From positions 1 through 46,464 of the forward strand of contig RCNN01000245.1 in the NCBI GenBank assembly GCA_003667245.1: 46,464 bases of DNA. The letters are read 5' to 3'. The DNA is from Heterostelium multicystogenum (lineage: Eukaryota > Evosea > Eumycetozoa > Acytosteliales > Acytosteliaceae). The position numbers and the translations under genes are program-made. The notes beneath the pieces were generated by a model that was not told where the DNA came from, did not search any database, and worked only from the letters and a program-made list of their open reading frames with translations. Below are positions 44,362-46,464 of the stretch, one piece after another (position 1 is the stretch's first letter; every line of letters starts with the position of its first letter).

Positions 44362-46371
44362 ATGAAAAAGTATTATATCAAGCCAGAGGTTCTGATAAAC
44401 GTGCTTTTGAAGGATTCCAGAATTTGTAAACTATTGAATCTAAATCGAGATAATCCAACTATCTATATTGACGTATTATTCGATTCATTCCAAAATATAT
44501 TTAATGGAAAGCCAACATTGGATATATACATCCAACTCTTTACTAAGAATATGTTATCCAAATTGAAACTATTTCGGTATATATAAGTAATTCTATCTGA
44601 ACACTAATTTTTATTATATATACTTAGTTTTAAAATTTCAACCATTACCAAGGAGTCATTGCGAGAAAGAAAGGATATAACGCAACTGTGTTTATATCAA
44701 GTATTTGGTAGACTAAAATGGATGATGAACTCCAATAATACATATTAATGTCCAAAGATTGGTGAAACAAGAAAGAAAAAACCAAATGATATTTTGAAAT
44801 GTAACTCCAATGAAGATTTAAAAAAAGCAGGTGCATTTAAATGTAATTAAATAAGCTTTATTTATGATATATAATGACTAACACTTACTGATCTCTATAG
44901 GGGAAAGTAAATTTGGTTTCTTTTTAGATGTAAAAGAGTTCAATCAATTCGAAAGGGCCGTTCCATCTACTATACCTTGGTATTGGAAAGGTACATATTA
45001 ATAACCTGTATTTAATATTAAAAAACAAAAAGAGATGAATTAGAAATCAGCAAGTTTAGTTGAACAGTTTTCGTTTGATTACGCCAACGTGCCAGAAGTA
45101 GATGGTAGATTGGTGGACCCTAAATTCAGGAAAACTTTCAGCGGAAATGACTATAAGACTTTTTACAGAACAATCAGTGTATGTTTAGTACTTTTTATGA
45201 GATATGTTCTATCATATTCTGCAAGTGGTTGTTGCTCAGTATCATTGGATGAAGTGATACTTAATTTAATTGTATGTATTCATTTATCAGAATGCAATTG
45301 GCATTGTTGTATTTATTTTTACATACTTCTAATACTTATACCACTTAATTTATTATAATAGAAACTAACATATAATGTGTTTTGTTATGAGCAAATATTA
45401 CAATTTATTGACAACAACAATTTGGAAAGTAATATTGAAATTACTTTCCCAAGGAATTAATATATAATCATCAAAAGATGCTATATCGAACTTACAACCC
45501 ACTTTAAACAACGGCCAACAACAAGATTTCGCCCCCACTTCCACAATCTATCTCACTTTCTCGATGATATCCAAAAATTTGGTCACCCGACCAAATCCAG
45601 AATATGTATGGAAATTTAGTGAGCGAAGATAATGAGCTCAAAAATGATGAAATGGTATGGTTTATCAGATATACAACACACCAATGATATATATATATAT
45701 ATATTCTTTTATATTAATATATTATTTACATTCAGGAAACTTCTGATCTAGATGACAACATTGACAAAGTTTTTTTGCTACAAGTACCTCGATACAATTA
45801 ATTTTCAACTAAACTCAACTCTATATGATGAAAAGAATGCAATCAAAAAAAAGAAATTCATAACAGTAACAAAGAAACCAACCTCTAGCTTCATCAAAGA
45901 TAAAAACAATTATATGATTGGAAGTTATATCAGCTACAATAAATTAACAACAAATCCAACTGATCAAAACCATATTATGGTAAAATTACAGATATAACCG
46001 CAATGAATCCATTTTATAGTAAGGTAATTATACTGTCACTAAATATCACGATTTACTACTTGAATACTAAAAACACTTCTTGTTTTTTTTTTAGTTTAAA
46101 TCCTATGGAAATTGTTTGATAAAAATACCAACAAAACTAAAATTATTGGAAACTATTCATCGTAAAACAATTTAATCAATGAAAAGCTGGAAGAGTTGTC
46201 AAACAGAGATGATTACATTTTATAAACTTAACGAAACCAGTTTTGGAAAAATAAGTCATTAAGAAATTAAATAAGTGGTGTGCCGTATGGGAAAATCCAA
46301 TTGGTGATGATCTACATATTATTACAGATTCTAAATCAAATAGATATACAACAACAGAACTATTAAAATAA
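44362..46371 (+). CDS. unrecognised multi-exon gene, frame damaged
   Basis: Start ATG 44362 (MKKYYIKPEVLINVLLKDSR). Exon 1 reaches FTKNMLSKLKLFR and splices (GTATAT at 44577...CTTAG near 44629) in frame to KISTITKESLRERKDITQLC. One in-frame TAA (44745-44747) interrupts it before CPKIGETRKKKPND. Later exons read GESKFGFFLDVKEFNQFERA; SLVEQFSFDYANVPEVDGRL; KLTYNVFCYEQILQFIDNNN; NGQQQDFAPTSTIYLTFSMI. After removal of one T from T7 at 45770-45776 the frame gives VFCYKYLDTINFQLNSTLYD. The end is KWCAVWENPIGDDLHIITDS and ELLK with TAA 46369-46371. Predicted introns have GT..AG ends and keep frame at most joins, so a real gene underlies this. About 500 residues, no signal peptide or membrane segment. 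I do not recognise the family. The stop and frameshifts may mean a pseudogene. Confidence 0.4.
45687..45704. repeat. TA dinucleotide repeat
   Basis: Nine AT units inside a predicted intron of the unrecognised gene. Confidence 0.75.
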
Positions 46372-46464
46372 AAAAAATATTTGTATTTAAAATTTTGCAA
46401 TGATATTGAAAAAAATATTTTGTAAAAATAAAAAACCGAGCGAAACTTTAAAAATCTGTAAATA

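Overview
The window looks like nuclear DNA of a dictyostelid social amoeba. Spacers are very AT-rich, introns are short (mostly 56 to 95 nt, GTAAGT or GTATGT...AG), proteins carry Asn/Gln homopolymer tracts, and one large gene encodes an IPT/TIG adhesion-like protein of the kind expanded in this group. The dictyostelid-style ankyrin repeats with an ENRTEGC core suggest an early-branching group rather than the D. discoideum group, but that is a guess.

Layout. 0.6-4.6 kb: a coiled-coil protein and the mRNA-decay factor Pat1, both minus. 6.0-7.6 kb: a degenerate small GTPase fused to a dictyostelid ankyrin-type C-terminus. 8.8-15.1 kb: a ~2070-residue IPT/TIG + EGF transmembrane protein. 15.5 kb: tRNA-Ala(AGC). 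15.8-19.8 kb: a Munc13-like C2/MHD protein. 20.0-22.1 kb: a TM9SF nonaspanin (minus). 23.9-30.7 kb: a bacterial-type alpha-2-macroglobulin (YfaS/ECAM-like) with ubiquitin-like modules. 31-34.5 kb: a double-CDGSH Fe-S protein, a small membrane protein and an MFS transporter. 35.5-36.8 kb: serine racemase. 37.2-38.3 kb: an ankyrin protein. 38.8-40.9 kb: poly(ADP-ribose) glycohydrolase. 41-43.1 kb: a WAP-like secreted peptide and a tandem ADF-H (coactosin-like) protein. 43.6-46.4 kb: the 3' remnant of a second IPT-family-type membrane protein and an unrecognised multi-exon gene.

Almost every long gene is interrupted by single-base frameshifts. The clearest are one extra base in a homopolymer, and each is repaired by removing that base. 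I read most of them as uncorrected sequencing errors in a draft assembly, so genes below are given as whole loci spanning the breaks. True pseudogenes cannot be excluded, especially at 43.6-46.4 kb.

The most unusual object is the alpha-2-macroglobulin-like gene. A ubiquitin-like domain, co-linear with ubiquitin over about 75 residues and ending in RLSGG, lies where the protease bait region lies in this family. A second, split ubiquitin-like domain appears to sit at the N-terminus, where a signal peptide would be expected. A thioester-type CSEQ motif is intact. The genes share no obvious pathway; this is an ordinary eukaryotic gene neighbourhood, not an operon.
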